Source: Rhizobiales bacterium CCH3-A5 (GTDB lineage: Bacteria > Pseudomonadota > Alphaproteobacteria > Rhizobiales > Beijerinckiaceae). From it: a stretch of 64,000 bases of DNA. The position numbers and the translations under genes were made by a program. Below, piece after piece: positions 53,125 to 62,015 of the stretch. The notes under the pieces were generated by a model. That model saw only the letters and a list, made by a program, of their open reading frames with translations, was not told where the DNA came from and searched no databases. How positions within the stretch are numbered: the stretch's first letter is position 1; each line of letters starts with the position of its first letter. The stretch spans positions 1 through 64,000 of the forward strand of contig LSIB01000176.1 in assembly GCA_001556025.1 (NCBI GenBank). The letters run 5' to 3'.

Positions 53125-54089
53125 GCGGAGCATCCGCCAGCGCCCATTCGGTCGTCGCGCCGAGCGGCCGCGTCAAGCTGCTCGCGGGCGCGATCGTCGT
53201 GCTCTACGCGCTGGTTGCTCTCGTTCCGCTGCTCTGGATCGGCCTGACCAGCATCAAGACGCCGCCGGATTCGATCTCCTATCCGCCCAAGGTCGTGCCG
53301 TTCGTGCATTTCGAGCCGTCGGTCGAGGGCTATTGCAACCTGTTCAACGCGCGCTCGCGCCAGACGCCGGACTATATCGCAGCGCTGCCGCCGCCGGCCT
53401 CTGCCTGCGAGGCGATCACGCGCTCGCGCAGCATGGTCGTGGTGGGGCCGTCGAACTATGTGCCGCGTTTCGTCAACTCGCTGATCATCGCCTTCGGCTC
53501 GACGCTGCTCTCGGTGCTGCTGGGAACCTGCGCGGCCTATGCCTTCTCCCGCTTCAAGGTGCCGCTGAAGGACGATCTGATGTTCTTCATCCTGTCGACG
53601 CGGATGATGCCCCCGATCGCAGTGGCGATCCCGATCTACCTGATGTACCGCGAACTCGGCCTCTCCGATACGCGGCTCGGCATGATCCTGCTTTACACCT
53701 CGGTCAACGTCTCGCTGGCGGTCTGGCTGCTCAAGGGCTTCATCGACGAGATTCCGCGCGAATACGAGGAAGCGGCGATGATCGATGGCTATACCCGGCT
53801 GCAGGCCTTCCGCAAGGTCGTGCTGCCGCAGGCGACGACCGGCATCGTCGCGACCGCGATCTTTTGCCTGATCTTCGCCTGGAACGAATATGCCTTCGCC
53901 GTGCTGCTGACCTCCGGGAGCGCCCAGACCGCGCCGCCCTTCATCCCGATCATCATCGGCGAGGGTGGACAGGACTGGCCGGCCGTGGCGGCAGGAACGA
54001 CGCTGTTCCTGATCCCGATCCTCGTCTTCACCGTGCTGCTGCGCAAGCATCTGCTGCGCGGCATCACCTTCGGGGCGGTGCGCAAATGA
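53121..54089 (+). CDS. ABC permease, MalG-type
   Basis: The 322-residue protein has six helices and the EAA loop EEAAMIDGYTRLQAFRKVVLPQA. A periplasmic insertion of about 60 residues after helix 1 (about 60-115, with SRQTPDYIAALPPPASACEA) is larger than in MalG and fits the GlpQ-like branch. ATG overlaps the upstream stop; its own stop overlaps the small membrane gene. Confidence 0.92.
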   Translation: MSGASASAHSVVAPSGRVKLLAGAIVVLYALVALVPLLWIGLTSIKTPPDSISYPPKVVPFVHFEPSVEGYCNLFNARSRQTPDYIAALPPPASACEAITRSRSMVVVGPSNYVPRFVNSLIIAFGSTLLSVLLGTCAAYAFSRFKVPLKDDLMFFILSTRMMPPIAVAIPIYLMYRELGLSDTRLGMILLYTSVNVSLAVWLLKGFIDEIPREYEEAAMIDGYTRLQAFRKVVLPQATTGIVATAIFCLIFAWNEYAFAVLLTSGSAQTAPPFIPIIIGEGGQDWPAVAAGTTLFLIPILVFTVLLRKHLLRGITFGAVRK

Positions 54090-54310
54090 GCCTGCATCCG
54101 ATCTCCCCGCGCGAGCCTGACGCCGCGCCGCCCTCGCGCTGGCCGAAAGCGCTGCGGCGCCGGCCGATGGAGATGCTGGCGAGCGGGCTGATCGGCGCCG
54201 GCGTGCTGATGCTGCTGCAGCCGCTTTCGCTGACGCTCTACGGCTACTCCTTCGTCACCACGCTCACCGGCGTCGTGATGTTCACCTTCGTCACCAAGTT
54301 TCCGGACTGA
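54086..54310 (+). CDS. Small two-helix membrane protein (GlpU-like)
   Basis: The 74-residue product has a basic N-terminal tail (RWPKALRRRPMEML) followed by two hydrophobic segments, ASGLIGAGVLMLLQPLSL and YGYSFVTTLTGVVMFTFV. It sits between the permeases and the ATPases with an ATGA overlap. The same position holds a small protein called GlpU in the rhizobial glycerol operon glpSTPQUV. Its role is unknown; a fixed place in the operon suggests a transporter accessory. Confidence 0.7.
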   Translation: MSLHPISPREPDAAPPSRWPKALRRRPMEMLASGLIGAGVLMLLQPLSLTLYGYSFVTTLTGVVMFTFVTKFPD

Positions 54311-54315
54311 AGGCG

Positions 54316-55437
54316 ATGGCGGAGATCCGGGTCGACAATCTGGTCAAGCGGTTCGGCGGTTTCACCGCCGTGCGCGATACGAGCTTCACCGTCGCGGACG
54401 GCGACTTCTTCTGCCTGCTCGGCCCCTCCGGCTGCGGCAAGACGACGACTTTGCGCATGGTGGCGGGGCTGGAGCTGCCCTCCTCGGGCTCGATCCGGCT
54501 CGACGGAGAGGACGTCACCTTCAAGCGGGCCCGCGAGCGCGACATCGCCATGGTGTTCCAGCTCTTCGCGCTCTACCCGCATATGAACGTGCGCAGGAAC
54601 ATCAGTTTTCCGCTGGTCTCGATGGGCGTGCCCAAGGACGAAACCCGGCGGCGCGTCGAGGAGGCGGCGAGGACGCTGCGCATCGAGCACATGCTCGACA
54701 AGGCGGTCTCCGGGCTCTCAGGCGGCGACCGTCAGCGCGTCGCACTCGGACGCGCGATCGTGCGCGAGCCGAAAGCCTTCATGATGGACGAGCCGCTCGG
54801 CGCGCTCGACGCCGAGTTCCGGCATCTGATGTGCGGCGAGCTCAGGGCGCTGCACGACCGGCTGAAGGCGACGACGGTCTATGTCACGCATGACCAGCTC
54901 GAGGCGATGTCGATGGCCGACGTCATCGCGGTGATGAACGAGGGCGTCATCGAGCAACTCGGTTCGCCGCAGGAGATCTACGACCGCCCCAGCTCGATGT
55001 TCGTCGGCGATTTCATCGGCTCGCCGTCGATGAACTTCGTCCACTTCGACGGAGCGACGACCACGGGGGCTACCGCGGTGACGATCGACGGCGCGGCGGT
55101 CGCCCTGCCGGCGCTGCGAGAGACGCGCGGGGCCGGCCCGCTGGCGCTCGGAGTCCGGCCCGAGCAGATCGTCATCGGCGAGCCCGGCGCAGCGAGCGCG
55201 GCCCTGCCGGCCGAGATTTTTGGCGCGGAGTATCTCGGCACCAACCAGATCGTCACGCTGACCACGCCGCGCGGAACGCTGAAGGCGCGCCTGCCGGCCC
55301 ATCAGCGCGCCAGAGCGGGCGAGCGGGTCAGCCTTTCCTTCAAGCCGGAGCGGCTGTCGCTGTTCGACGCCGCAACCGGAAAGGTCGTTCGCTCGGCGCT
55401 GCACGAAACGGCGACGACGGGGCGCAGTCATGGCTGA
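54316..55437 (+). CDS. ABC ATPase 1 of the polyol importer (MalK/UgpC type)
   Basis: The 373-residue protein has Walker A GPSGCGKTTT near 38, Q-loop VFQLFALYPHM, signature LSGGDRQRVALGRA (Asp for the usual Gln), Walker B AFMMDEPLGALD and the switch His in YVTHDQ. The C-terminal MOI/TOBE domain contains LALGVRPEQIVIGEP. The D-loop continuation AEFRHLM differs from MalK (AKLR), as in GlpS-like subunits. It would form a heterodimer with the second ATPase, whose start overlaps its end. Confidence 0.92.
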   Translation: MAEIRVDNLVKRFGGFTAVRDTSFTVADGDFFCLLGPSGCGKTTTLRMVAGLELPSSGSIRLDGEDVTFKRARERDIAMVFQLFALYPHMNVRRNISFPLVSMGVPKDETRRRVEEAARTLRIEHMLDKAVSGLSGGDRQRVALGRAIVREPKAFMMDEPLGALDAEFRHLMCGELRALHDRLKATTVYVTHDQLEAMSMADVIAVMNEGVIEQLGSPQEIYDRPSSMFVGDFIGSPSMNFVHFDGATTTGATAVTIDGAAVALPALRETRGAGPLALGVRPEQIVIGEPGAASAALPAEIFGAEYLGTNQIVTLTTPRGTLKARLPAHQRARAGERVSLSFKPERLSLFDAATGKVVRSALHETATTGRSHG

Positions 55438-56455
55438 GATCGCGCTCTCGCAGGTGACCAAGCGGTTCGGCGCGAATGTAGCCGTCGCCGAGCTGTCGCT
55501 GACCATCGCCGACGGCGAGTTCGTCGTGCTGCTGGGACCGACCGGGGCCGGCAAGACGACTGCGCTGCGCCTCATCGCTGGCTTGGAGAGCCCCGATGCC
55601 GGACGCGTCCTCATTGGCGGCGTCGATGTCACGGCCCTGCCGCCGGCCGCCCGCGACGTGACTTTCGTGTTCCAGCAATACTCGCTCTATCCGCATCTGA
55701 GCGTCTTCGACAATCTCGCCTTCCCCCTGCGCTCGCCGACGCGGCGCACGCCCGAACCGGAGGTCAGGCGCATCGTCGGCGAGGTGGCGGGCCTGCTGCG
55801 GATCGCAGACAAGCTCGACAACCGCGCGACGCAACTGTCGGGCGGCCAGATGCAGCGCGTCGCGATCGGTCGTGCGCTGGTGCGCCGCCCGGCGATCTCC
55901 CTGATGGATGAGCCGCTCTCCTCGCTCGACGCCAAGCTGCGCTCGGAACTCCGCGTCGAACTGAAGCGCATCCAGCAGGATCTCGGCGCGACCATGCTTT
56001 ACGTCACTCACGACCAGACCGAGGCGATGACGCTGGCCTCGCGCATCGGCGTGATCGACCGGGGCCGGCTCGTCCAGATCGGCAGCCCGCGCGCGATCTA
56101 CGAGGATCCGGCCGACACCTATGTCGCGACGCGGCTCGGCAGCCCAGGCATCAACCTGATGCCGCGCGCGCTGTTTGCGCACATCGATGCACCGGCGGCG
56201 GCAGCCGTGATCGGCGCGCGCACCGAGCATCTCGCCATCGCCAGGGCGAAGAACGGCGCGGTCATTGGCCAGAGCACAGGCAAGGTCACCTGGATCGAGC
56301 GGCTCGGCGACCAGAACCATCTGCATATCGCCATGGGCGGGCAGCAGATCGTCAGCCTGATCGATCCCGATGAAGGGCTCTCCGTCGGCGACGAGGTGGC
56401 CGTCAGCTTGCAGCGGCCGCTGTTCTTCGACGCCGACGGCCAGCGGGCGAGGTGA
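55430..56455 (+). CDS. ABC ATPase 2 of the polyol importer (MalK/UgpC type)
   Basis: The 341-residue ATPase has Walker A GPTGAGKTTALRL near 38, signature LSGGQMQRVAIGRA, Walker B ISLMDEPLSSLDAKLR and switch YVTHDQTEAMTLA, all consensus. The C-terminal TOBE domain is shortened. It overlaps the first ATPase gene by eight bases. Three bases lie between it and dhaL, tying import to phosphorylation in one operon. Confidence 0.92.
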   Translation: MAEIALSQVTKRFGANVAVAELSLTIADGEFVVLLGPTGAGKTTALRLIAGLESPDAGRVLIGGVDVTALPPAARDVTFVFQQYSLYPHLSVFDNLAFPLRSPTRRTPEPEVRRIVGEVAGLLRIADKLDNRATQLSGGQMQRVAIGRALVRRPAISLMDEPLSSLDAKLRSELRVELKRIQQDLGATMLYVTHDQTEAMTLASRIGVIDRGRLVQIGSPRAIYEDPADTYVATRLGSPGINLMPRALFAHIDAPAAAAVIGARTEHLAIARAKNGAVIGQSTGKVTWIERLGDQNHLHIAMGGQQIVSLIDPDEGLSVGDEVAVSLQRPLFFDADGQRAR

Positions 56456-56458
56456 GCG

Positions 56459-57061
56459 ATGGATGACGCGCTGAAGCGAAGGCTGATCGAGGCGATGACG
56501 GCGACTATGGTCACCTATGCCGACGAACTGACGGCGCTCGACCAGGCGATCGGCGACGGTGATCACGGTCTCAACATGAAGCGGGGCTTCGAGGCGGTGC
56601 TGGCCGATGCCGACACGGTCGCAGCCAAGCCGCTGCCCGAGGCGCTGAAGGCGATCGGCACGACGCTGGTGATGAAGGTCGGCGGCGCGTCCGGCCCGCT
56701 TTACGGCACGCTGTTCATGAGCCTCGGCAAAGAGCTGCCGGCCGAGCCGACGATGGCGGATCTGGCGTGGGCGTTGGGCGCGGCGATCGAGGCGGTGAAG
56801 GCGCGCGGCAAGTCCGAACTCGGCCAGAAGACCATGCTCGACGTGCTCGCCCCCGTGCAGACTGCGCTGGCCGAGGGCGAAACCGATCTCGGTACGCGTC
56901 TGCCGCGCGTCGCCAATGACGCTGCGGCGGCGACCGCGCCACTGAAAGCCATTCGCGGGCGCGCCTCCTTTCTGGGCGAGCGCTCGATCGGCCATGTCGA
57001 CCCCGGGGCGCGCTCGTCGGCGTTGCTCGTCGGGGCCATCTGCGGCGTCCTGGGAGCCTGA
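56459..57061 (+). CDS. dhaL: Dihydroxyacetone kinase ADP-binding subunit DhaL
   Basis: The 200-residue all-helical protein has the Mg-ADP motifs DQAIGDGDHGLNM near 28-40, VGGASGPLYGTLF near 74, GQKTMLDVL near 117 and RASFLGERSIGHVDPGA near 165. In PTS-type kinases DhaL keeps ADP bound as a cofactor that DhaM re-phosphorylates, then passes phosphate to the substrate on DhaK. All catalytic Asp residues are present. Confidence 0.93.
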   Translation: MDDALKRRLIEAMTATMVTYADELTALDQAIGDGDHGLNMKRGFEAVLADADTVAAKPLPEALKAIGTTLVMKVGGASGPLYGTLFMSLGKELPAEPTMADLAWALGAAIEAVKARGKSELGQKTMLDVLAPVQTALAEGETDLGTRLPRVANDAAAATAPLKAIRGRASFLGERSIGHVDPGARSSALLVGAICGVLGA

Positions 57062-57065
57062 AGCC

Positions 57066-57464
57066 ATGCCAGCCAACCCGAATGTGGGAATCGTGATCGT
57101 GTCGCACTCGGCCAAGGTCGCCGAGGGGGCGGCCGACATGGTGCGCCAGATGGTCGGCGACAACGTGCCGCTCGCCAGCGTCGGCGGCAATGCCGAGGGC
57201 GGGCTCGGCACTGACGTCGCCGCGATCATGGCCGCGATCGACCGGGCCTGGTCGGAGGCTGGCGTCGCGATCCTGGTCGATCTCGGCGGAGCCGAGACCA
57301 ATAGCGAGATGGCGGTCGAGATGATGCCGGAAGAGCGGCGCGAGCGGATCGTCATCTGCAATGCGCCGATCGTCGAGGGCGCAGTGATGGCGGCGACGGA
57401 AGCCTCGGGTGGATCGGCGCTTGCGGTGGTTCGCGCCACCGCCGAGGAACTGATGTCGGCCTGA
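57066..57464 (+). CDS. dhaM: DhaM, EIIA-type phosphotransferase domain only
   Basis: The 132-residue product is the mannose-EIIA-like domain of DhaM. Its active His lies in VGIVIVSHSAKVAEGA near residue 14, with GGLGTDVAAIMAAI and ILVDLGGAETNSEMA downstream. In E. coli, DhaM is a fusion of this domain with HPr and an EI fragment; here those are separate genes immediately downstream. ATG at 57,066 is four bases after the dhaL stop. Confidence 0.9.
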   Translation: MPANPNVGIVIVSHSAKVAEGAADMVRQMVGDNVPLASVGGNAEGGLGTDVAAIMAAIDRAWSEAGVAILVDLGGAETNSEMAVEMMPEERRERIVICNAPIVEGAVMAATEASGGSALAVVRATAEELMSA

Positions 57465-57505
57465 AATGGCCGGCGGGACAATGTGGCGGGACAATCTGGA
57501 AGGAC

Positions 57506-57793
57506 GTGACGGACATGCAGGAGGTGACGGCCAGCGCCCGGCTCACCAATACGGTCGGGCTTCATGCCCGCCCGTCGGTGAAGCTCACCCAGCTCGCCAA
57601 GCGCTTTGCCGCCCGCATTGAGGTGGCGACCAGCGCGGCCGGCCCGTGGACCGACGCCAAGAGCCCCGTGAAGATCATGCGGGTGAAGGCCGCGCAGGGC
57701 GAGGTGCTGCATTTCAAAGCCAGCGGCGAGGACGCGCCGGCGGCGCTCGCGGCCCTGATCGACATCGTCGCGCGCAAGTTCGACGAGGAGTAG
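57506..57793 (+). CDS. HPr-family phosphocarrier dedicated to DhaM
   Basis: The product has 95 residues from the GTG at 57,506, which follows GGAAGGA, or 92 from the ATG at 57,515. The phosphorylation site TVGLHARPSVKL is intact (His near 20). The Ser46-region reads AKSPVKIMRV, so a serine is present, though no HPr kinase is in the window. It should pass phosphate from the adjacent EI to DhaM. It is a paralogue of the NPr/HPr of the nitrogen PTS. Confidence 0.9.
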   Translation: MTDMQEVTASARLTNTVGLHARPSVKLTQLAKRFAARIEVATSAAGPWTDAKSPVKIMRVKAAQGEVLHFKASGEDAPAALAALIDIVARKFDEE

Positions 57794-57798
57794 CTACG

Positions 57799-59403
57799 AT
57801 GGAGCGACGTCTGGCAGGCCTGCCCGCCTCGACCGGCCTCGCCTTCGGGCCGGCCGTGGCCTTCCGCGCGATAGGCGCGACGGCGCGCGCACAGGGCTCG
57901 GTCGCAGAGGAAAGGCAGGCGCTGGCGGACGCCGTCGCCTCCGCGCTGGCCGCCGTCTTGACGCTGGCCGCCAGCCTTGAGGGCGAGGCCGCCGACATCG
58001 TCGGTTTTCAGGCGGCGCTGCTCGACGACGACGCGCTGACCGAAGGTGCCTATGCGGCGATCGAACAGGGTGCGCCGGCCGAGACGGCCTGGCGGCAAGC
58101 CATGGCCGAGGAGATCGCCGGATACGACACCTCCGACGATGCCTATTTCCGGGCCCGCTCGGCCGATCTCATCGACGTTCGCGACCGCGTGCTGCGCTGC
58201 CTCTTCGGGCTTCCCGAACCGACGCAGACGCCGGTCGGCTCGGTCATCGTCGGGGAAGACCTGCCGCCATCCGCCTTTCTCGGGATCGACTGGTCCAAAG
58301 GAGGCGGCATCGTGCTTGGGGCGGGCAGCCCGTCCAGCCATGTCGCCATGTTGGCGCGCGGGCGCGGTGTTCCGATGGTGGTCGGCATTGGACCCGACTG
58401 GCAGGCACTGTCGGGCACGGTCGTCGTCGATGGCGCGGCGGGAATCGTTCTGACCGCCCCGACCCCAGACAGTGTCGCGCAGGCAAGGCTGCGGGCTGAC
58501 GAATTCGGGCGCATGCGGACCCGGTCCGAAGCGCGGATGACCGAGCCCGCCTTGACCCTCGACGGCACCCGCATCGCGGTGATGATCAATCTGGCCGCCC
58601 TGGCCGATGTCGCAGGATTTCCGGTCGAGGCCTGCGACGGGATCGGCCTGACCCGGACCGAGTTCCTGGTCGAGCGGGCGCTGCATGACGAGGCGCGGCA
58701 ATACGAACTCTATGCGCAATTGCTGCGTTGGGCCGCCGGCCGTTCCGTGACGATCCGCACGCTCGACGCCGGTGGCGACAAGCCGATAGCCGGCTATACG
58801 ATAGCCGGCGAGAGCAACCCGTTCCTGGGCCTGCGCGGGGTCAGGCTGTCCCTGCGCCATCCGGACGTGTTTCGCGTCCAGCTCAGGGCGCTGGCGCGCG
58901 CGGCCGCGCTCGGCGCGCTCAAGATCATGCTGCCGATGGTGACCGCGCCGCAGGAACTGGAACAGGCGCGCGCGCTGCTCGACGAGGTGGTGGAAGAGCT
59001 TTCGGCCGAAGGCGCGGATTGCGCCCGGCCTGCGCTCGGCATCATGGTCGAGGTGCCGGCTGCGGCGATGGCGGTCGAGCGCTTCGACGCAGCCTTTTTC
59101 TCGATCGGCTCGAACGACCTGACCCAATACGCCACCGCAGCCTCCCGCGACGGCTCCGAGGTCGCGGGCCATGCGGACGTGCTCCATCCGGGCGTGCTCG
59201 CCATGATCGGCCATGTCGCCCGCCATGGCGCGGCGAGCGGTCTTGAGGTCAGCCTCTGCGGCGATGCCGGCGGCGATCCGCGTAGCATCGCCGCCCTGCT
59301 GCGGGCCGGCGTCCGCACGCTATCGGTCTCGCCGGGCCTGGTGGCGCAAACCAGGGCGACGATCCGCGAGATCGACCTGTCGTCGCCGGAGCCCGAGGCA
59401 TGA
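57799..59403 (+). CDS. PTS enzyme I dedicated to the dihydroxyacetone kinase
   Basis: The 534-residue phosphoenolpyruvate-protein phosphotransferase has an HPr-binding N-domain and the phospho-His loop in GSPSSHVAMLARGRGVP near 183-199. The PEP-binding barrel contains GIGLTRTEFLVE, IRTLDAGGDKP, GLRGVRLSL, IGSNDLTQYATAASRD and the acid/base Cys in VSLCGDAGGDP near 487. No GAF domain is present, so it is not PtsP of the nitrogen PTS. ATG at 57,799 lies five bases after the HPr stop. With HPr, DhaM, DhaL and DhaK it closes a full phosphate chain. Confidence 0.92.
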   Translation: MERRLAGLPASTGLAFGPAVAFRAIGATARAQGSVAEERQALADAVASALAAVLTLAASLEGEAADIVGFQAALLDDDALTEGAYAAIEQGAPAETAWRQAMAEEIAGYDTSDDAYFRARSADLIDVRDRVLRCLFGLPEPTQTPVGSVIVGEDLPPSAFLGIDWSKGGGIVLGAGSPSSHVAMLARGRGVPMVVGIGPDWQALSGTVVVDGAAGIVLTAPTPDSVAQARLRADEFGRMRTRSEARMTEPALTLDGTRIAVMINLAALADVAGFPVEACDGIGLTRTEFLVERALHDEARQYELYAQLLRWAAGRSVTIRTLDAGGDKPIAGYTIAGESNPFLGLRGVRLSLRHPDVFRVQLRALARAAALGALKIMLPMVTAPQELEQARALLDEVVEELSAEGADCARPALGIMVEVPAAAMAVERFDAAFFSIGSNDLTQYATAASRDGSEVAGHADVLHPGVLAMIGHVARHGAASGLEVSLCGDAGGDPRSIAALLRAGVRTLSVSPGLVAQTRATIREIDLSSPEPEA

Positions 59404-59858
59404 GCAGCCCCGAACCGGCCGCGCCCGAACTCTCGCCGCTCGCCGAATACAAGGCGATCCTGCGCGCCGTGATCGAGAACCGCCCTTCGGGCACGCGTCA
59501 GCGCCTCGCGGCGGCGCTCGGCAAGAACCGCAGCTTCATCTCCCAGATCATCAGCCCGGCCTATGCCACGCCTGTGCCGGTGCAGCATCTGGAGACGATC
59601 TTCCACCTCTGCCATTTCGCGCCGCCGGAGCGCGAGGCTTTCCTCGCCGCCTACCGCGCCGCTCATCCGGGCCGGCTCGACATCGTCGAGACCGCCCGGC
59701 CGATGCGGCGGCTCGTGGTCGAGTTGCCGGATTTCGGCACGCCCGAGATGAACGCGCGGGCCGACCGTATCGTCATCGGCGTCGCGCGCGGCCTTGCTGC
59801 GCTGGCGCCGGGCGAGGCTGATGACGATGACGCCGAATCGCCGGGAGGTGGACGATGA
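59400..59858 (+). CDS. XRE-like helix-turn-helix regulator inside the dha operon
   Basis: The 152-residue protein contains a Cro/XRE-like segment GTRQRLAAALGKNRSFISQIIS near 35-56. Further helices (LETIFHLCHFAPPEREAFLAAY) and an acidic tail follow. It overlaps the EI gene by ATGA and the dhaK start by ATGA, so it is strictly co-translated. It may sense DhaK or DhaL phosphorylation state or regulate the operon; this is inference from position. Confidence 0.75.
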   Translation: MSSPEPAAPELSPLAEYKAILRAVIENRPSGTRQRLAAALGKNRSFISQIISPAYATPVPVQHLETIFHLCHFAPPEREAFLAAYRAAHPGRLDIVETARPMRRLVVELPDFGTPEMNARADRIVIGVARGLAALAPGEADDDDAESPGGGR

Positions 59859-60850
59859 AGAAGCTGATCAACACAGCCGATACGATGCTGTCGGAAAGCC
59901 TGAACGGGCTCGCCGCGATCCATGGCGACATTCTCATCCTCGGCGAAGGCGAGACATTCGTGCGGCGCAAGGCGCTGAAGCCGGGGAAGGTCGCGCTGGT
60001 CTCGGGCGGCGGCTCGGGTCATGAACCGCTCCATGCCGGATTAGTCGGCTCAGGCATGCTCGACGCGGCCTGCCCAGGTCAGGTCTTCACATCGCCGACG
60101 CCAGACCAGATGCTGGCGGCGGTGCAGGCCGTCGATACCGGCGCCGGAGCGCTCTTCATCGTCAAGAACTATGAAGGCGACGTGATGAATTTCGAGATGG
60201 CCGCCGAGATGGCCGCCGAGATGGCCGAAGGCAAGGTCGCGACGGTCGTCACCGATGACGACGTCGCCGTGCCGAAATCGACCTGGTCGACCGGGCGTCG
60301 CGGCGTCGCCGGCACGATGATCGTCGAAAAGATGGTTGGTGCAGCGGCAGAACAGGGCCGCGGTCTCGCGGCGCTGAAGACGCTCGGCGAAGAGGTCAAC
60401 CGGCGCACGCGCTCGATGGGCGTGGCGCTGACATCCTGCACCGTCCCCGCCGCCGGCAAGCCGACTTTCGCATTGGCCGAGGACGAGATGGAGATGGGCG
60501 TCGGCATCCATGGCGAGCCCGGCCGCCGCCGGGTGAAGCTCGCCTCGGCCGACGCGATCGCCGAGGAGATGATGGCTGCGATCCTCGACGATCTCGACCT
60601 CAAGCGCGGCGCGCCCTGCCTGCTTCTGGTCAACGGCTTCGGCGGCACGCCGATGATGGAACTTTATCTGATGGCGAACGCCGCTGCCCGGATCATGGCC
60701 GGGCGCGGCCTGAGCGTCGCGCGCGGACTGGTCGGCTCCTATGTCACCTCGCTCGACATGGCTGGCTGTTCGCTGACGGTGACGGCGCTGGACGACGAAC
60801 TGCTCCGTCTCTGGGACGCGCCGGTTCATACTGCCGCGCTGCGCTGGTGA
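59855..60850 (+). CDS. dhaK: Dihydroxyacetone kinase substrate-binding subunit DhaK
   Basis: The 331-residue subunit has VSGGGSGHEPLHAGLVG near 49-65 and the His that forms a hemiaminal with the carbonyl substrate in MGVGIHGEPGRRR near 220. NGFGGTPMMELYLM follows near 265. It presents dihydroxyacetone or a related ketose such as erythrulose to DhaL. Unusually it is the last gene, split from dhaL-dhaM by HPr, EI and the regulator. The 120 bases after it are empty. Confidence 0.92.
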   Translation: MKKLINTADTMLSESLNGLAAIHGDILILGEGETFVRRKALKPGKVALVSGGGSGHEPLHAGLVGSGMLDAACPGQVFTSPTPDQMLAAVQAVDTGAGALFIVKNYEGDVMNFEMAAEMAAEMAEGKVATVVTDDDVAVPKSTWSTGRRGVAGTMIVEKMVGAAAEQGRGLAALKTLGEEVNRRTRSMGVALTSCTVPAAGKPTFALAEDEMEMGVGIHGEPGRRRVKLASADAIAEEMMAAILDDLDLKRGAPCLLLVNGFGGTPMMELYLMANAAARIMAGRGLSVARGLVGSYVTSLDMAGCSLTVTALDDELLRLWDAPVHTAALRW

Positions 60851-60970
60851 TCAAACAGCGAAGCCTACAGCCGCCGCGAAGGCTGCCCGCACGTCCCGCC
60901 GGAGCTGCGCCACTGGATTCTCCGCTAGGCGAAGCCAGCGCCGAGGCGCTGCGCGACTGGCCCAGGAGCC

Positions 60971-61879
60971 CTATTGTGCCGTTACGACTGGCCGTTCTCG
61001 TCCGGCCGCCAAGCTGAGGAACCACTCCCGCACTTGCCTCGCTCTTGTCGACAAGGGCGGCCCGTTTGGCATCACGAGGTAGTAGCTGAACTGTGTCGGG
61101 TAGGATTTGCCGAAAGGGTTCACGAGGCTGCCGGCTTTCAGCTCGCCTTGGACCAACCACTCCGCGAAAAGTGAAATGCCAAGGCCGTTGATGGTCGCGC
61201 TCAATTGGAAATGGCGGTCCTCTAGCATCATGCTCGGCTGATCGGGTCGTAACACGGTGCCGCAATCCGTCATCCACTCCGCCCACATCCGCTTATCGTC
61301 GACGTGCAACAACGTGCATCGCTGAACATCCCGAGGTTCTGACAACCCGAGCGTAGCCTGGTAGCCGGGGCTGCAAACTGCAACAAGTCGCTCGTCCCAA
61401 AGTTTCTCCGCCTCGAATCTCGGCCAGCCGCCTGTTCCCCACTGGATACCGAAATCCGCGAAAGCGTGCGGATCGGGAAAGTTCACGAACGTGTTGTTGT
61501 GATTGAGCAAGGTCACGTCGACATCAGGGAAGGACTGACGCAGATCGCTGATGCGGGCCGAAACGAGGCGGCTGGCGAACATCGGGACGAGGGCAACCCG
61601 CACCTCCGCCCTTCTGCGGGCGACCAGCGCGATACCCGCGCCGATCTGCTGCAATCCGTTATCCACATGGCTCGCCAGACGCGCCCCGTCTTCGGTCAAC
61701 TCCAGACCGTGCGCGGTCCGCCGGAAGAGGACGACGCCAAGGTCCGTTTCGAGCTTCTTGATGTGGTAGCTGACCGAGCTCTGCGTGCTGCCGCAGTACT
61801 GCGCAGCCTTCGTCACGCTCCCGAGACGTGCGACGCTATCGAAAACATGGATCGAATTGATGTTGCGAATCCGGACCAT
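60971..61879 (-). CDS. LysR-family transcriptional regulator (GcvA-like)
   Basis: The 302-residue protein has an N-terminal winged HTH (VFDSVARLGSVTKAAQYCGSTQSSVSYHIKKLE) and a two-lobe effector domain (ALVPMFASRLV, FGIQWGTGGW). It begins NINSIHVFDSV, as in GcvA-like members. It is divergent from the second Liv-type ABC operon, 136 bases away, and probably controls it. Confidence 0.92.
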   Translation of the reverse strand: MVRIRNINSIHVFDSVARLGSVTKAAQYCGSTQSSVSYHIKKLETDLGVVLFRRTAHGLELTEDGARLASHVDNGLQQIGAGIALVARRRAEVRVALVPMFASRLVSARISDLRQSFPDVDVTLLNHNNTFVNFPDPHAFADFGIQWGTGGWPRFEAEKLWDERLVAVCSPGYQATLGLSEPRDVQRCTLLHVDDKRMWAEWMTDCGTVLRPDQPSMMLEDRHFQLSATINGLGISLFAEWLVQGELKAGSLVNPFGKSYPTQFSYYLVMPNGPPLSTRARQVREWFLSLAAGRERPVVTAQ

Positions 61880-61910
61880 TGGCGGCCTAGGAGGCTTTTT
61901 CAGCGCTCAC

Positions 61911-61934
61911 GATATCATCGAAAAATTGAATATC
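61911..61934. promoter_or_regulatory. LysR-type dyad in the divergent promoter region
   Basis: GATAT, 14 bases, ATATC: an interrupted inverted repeat of the general LysR-box shape (T-N11-A core) between the regulator start (61,879) and the ABC operon (62,016). Confidence 0.35.
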
Positions 61935-62015
61935 TAGCGCGAATCTTTGCGATACCCCCACCCAGAGCCGGCGCATAGGCTTGCCGTCAGCGTACTCGCT
62001 TTCCGGAAACGCAAC

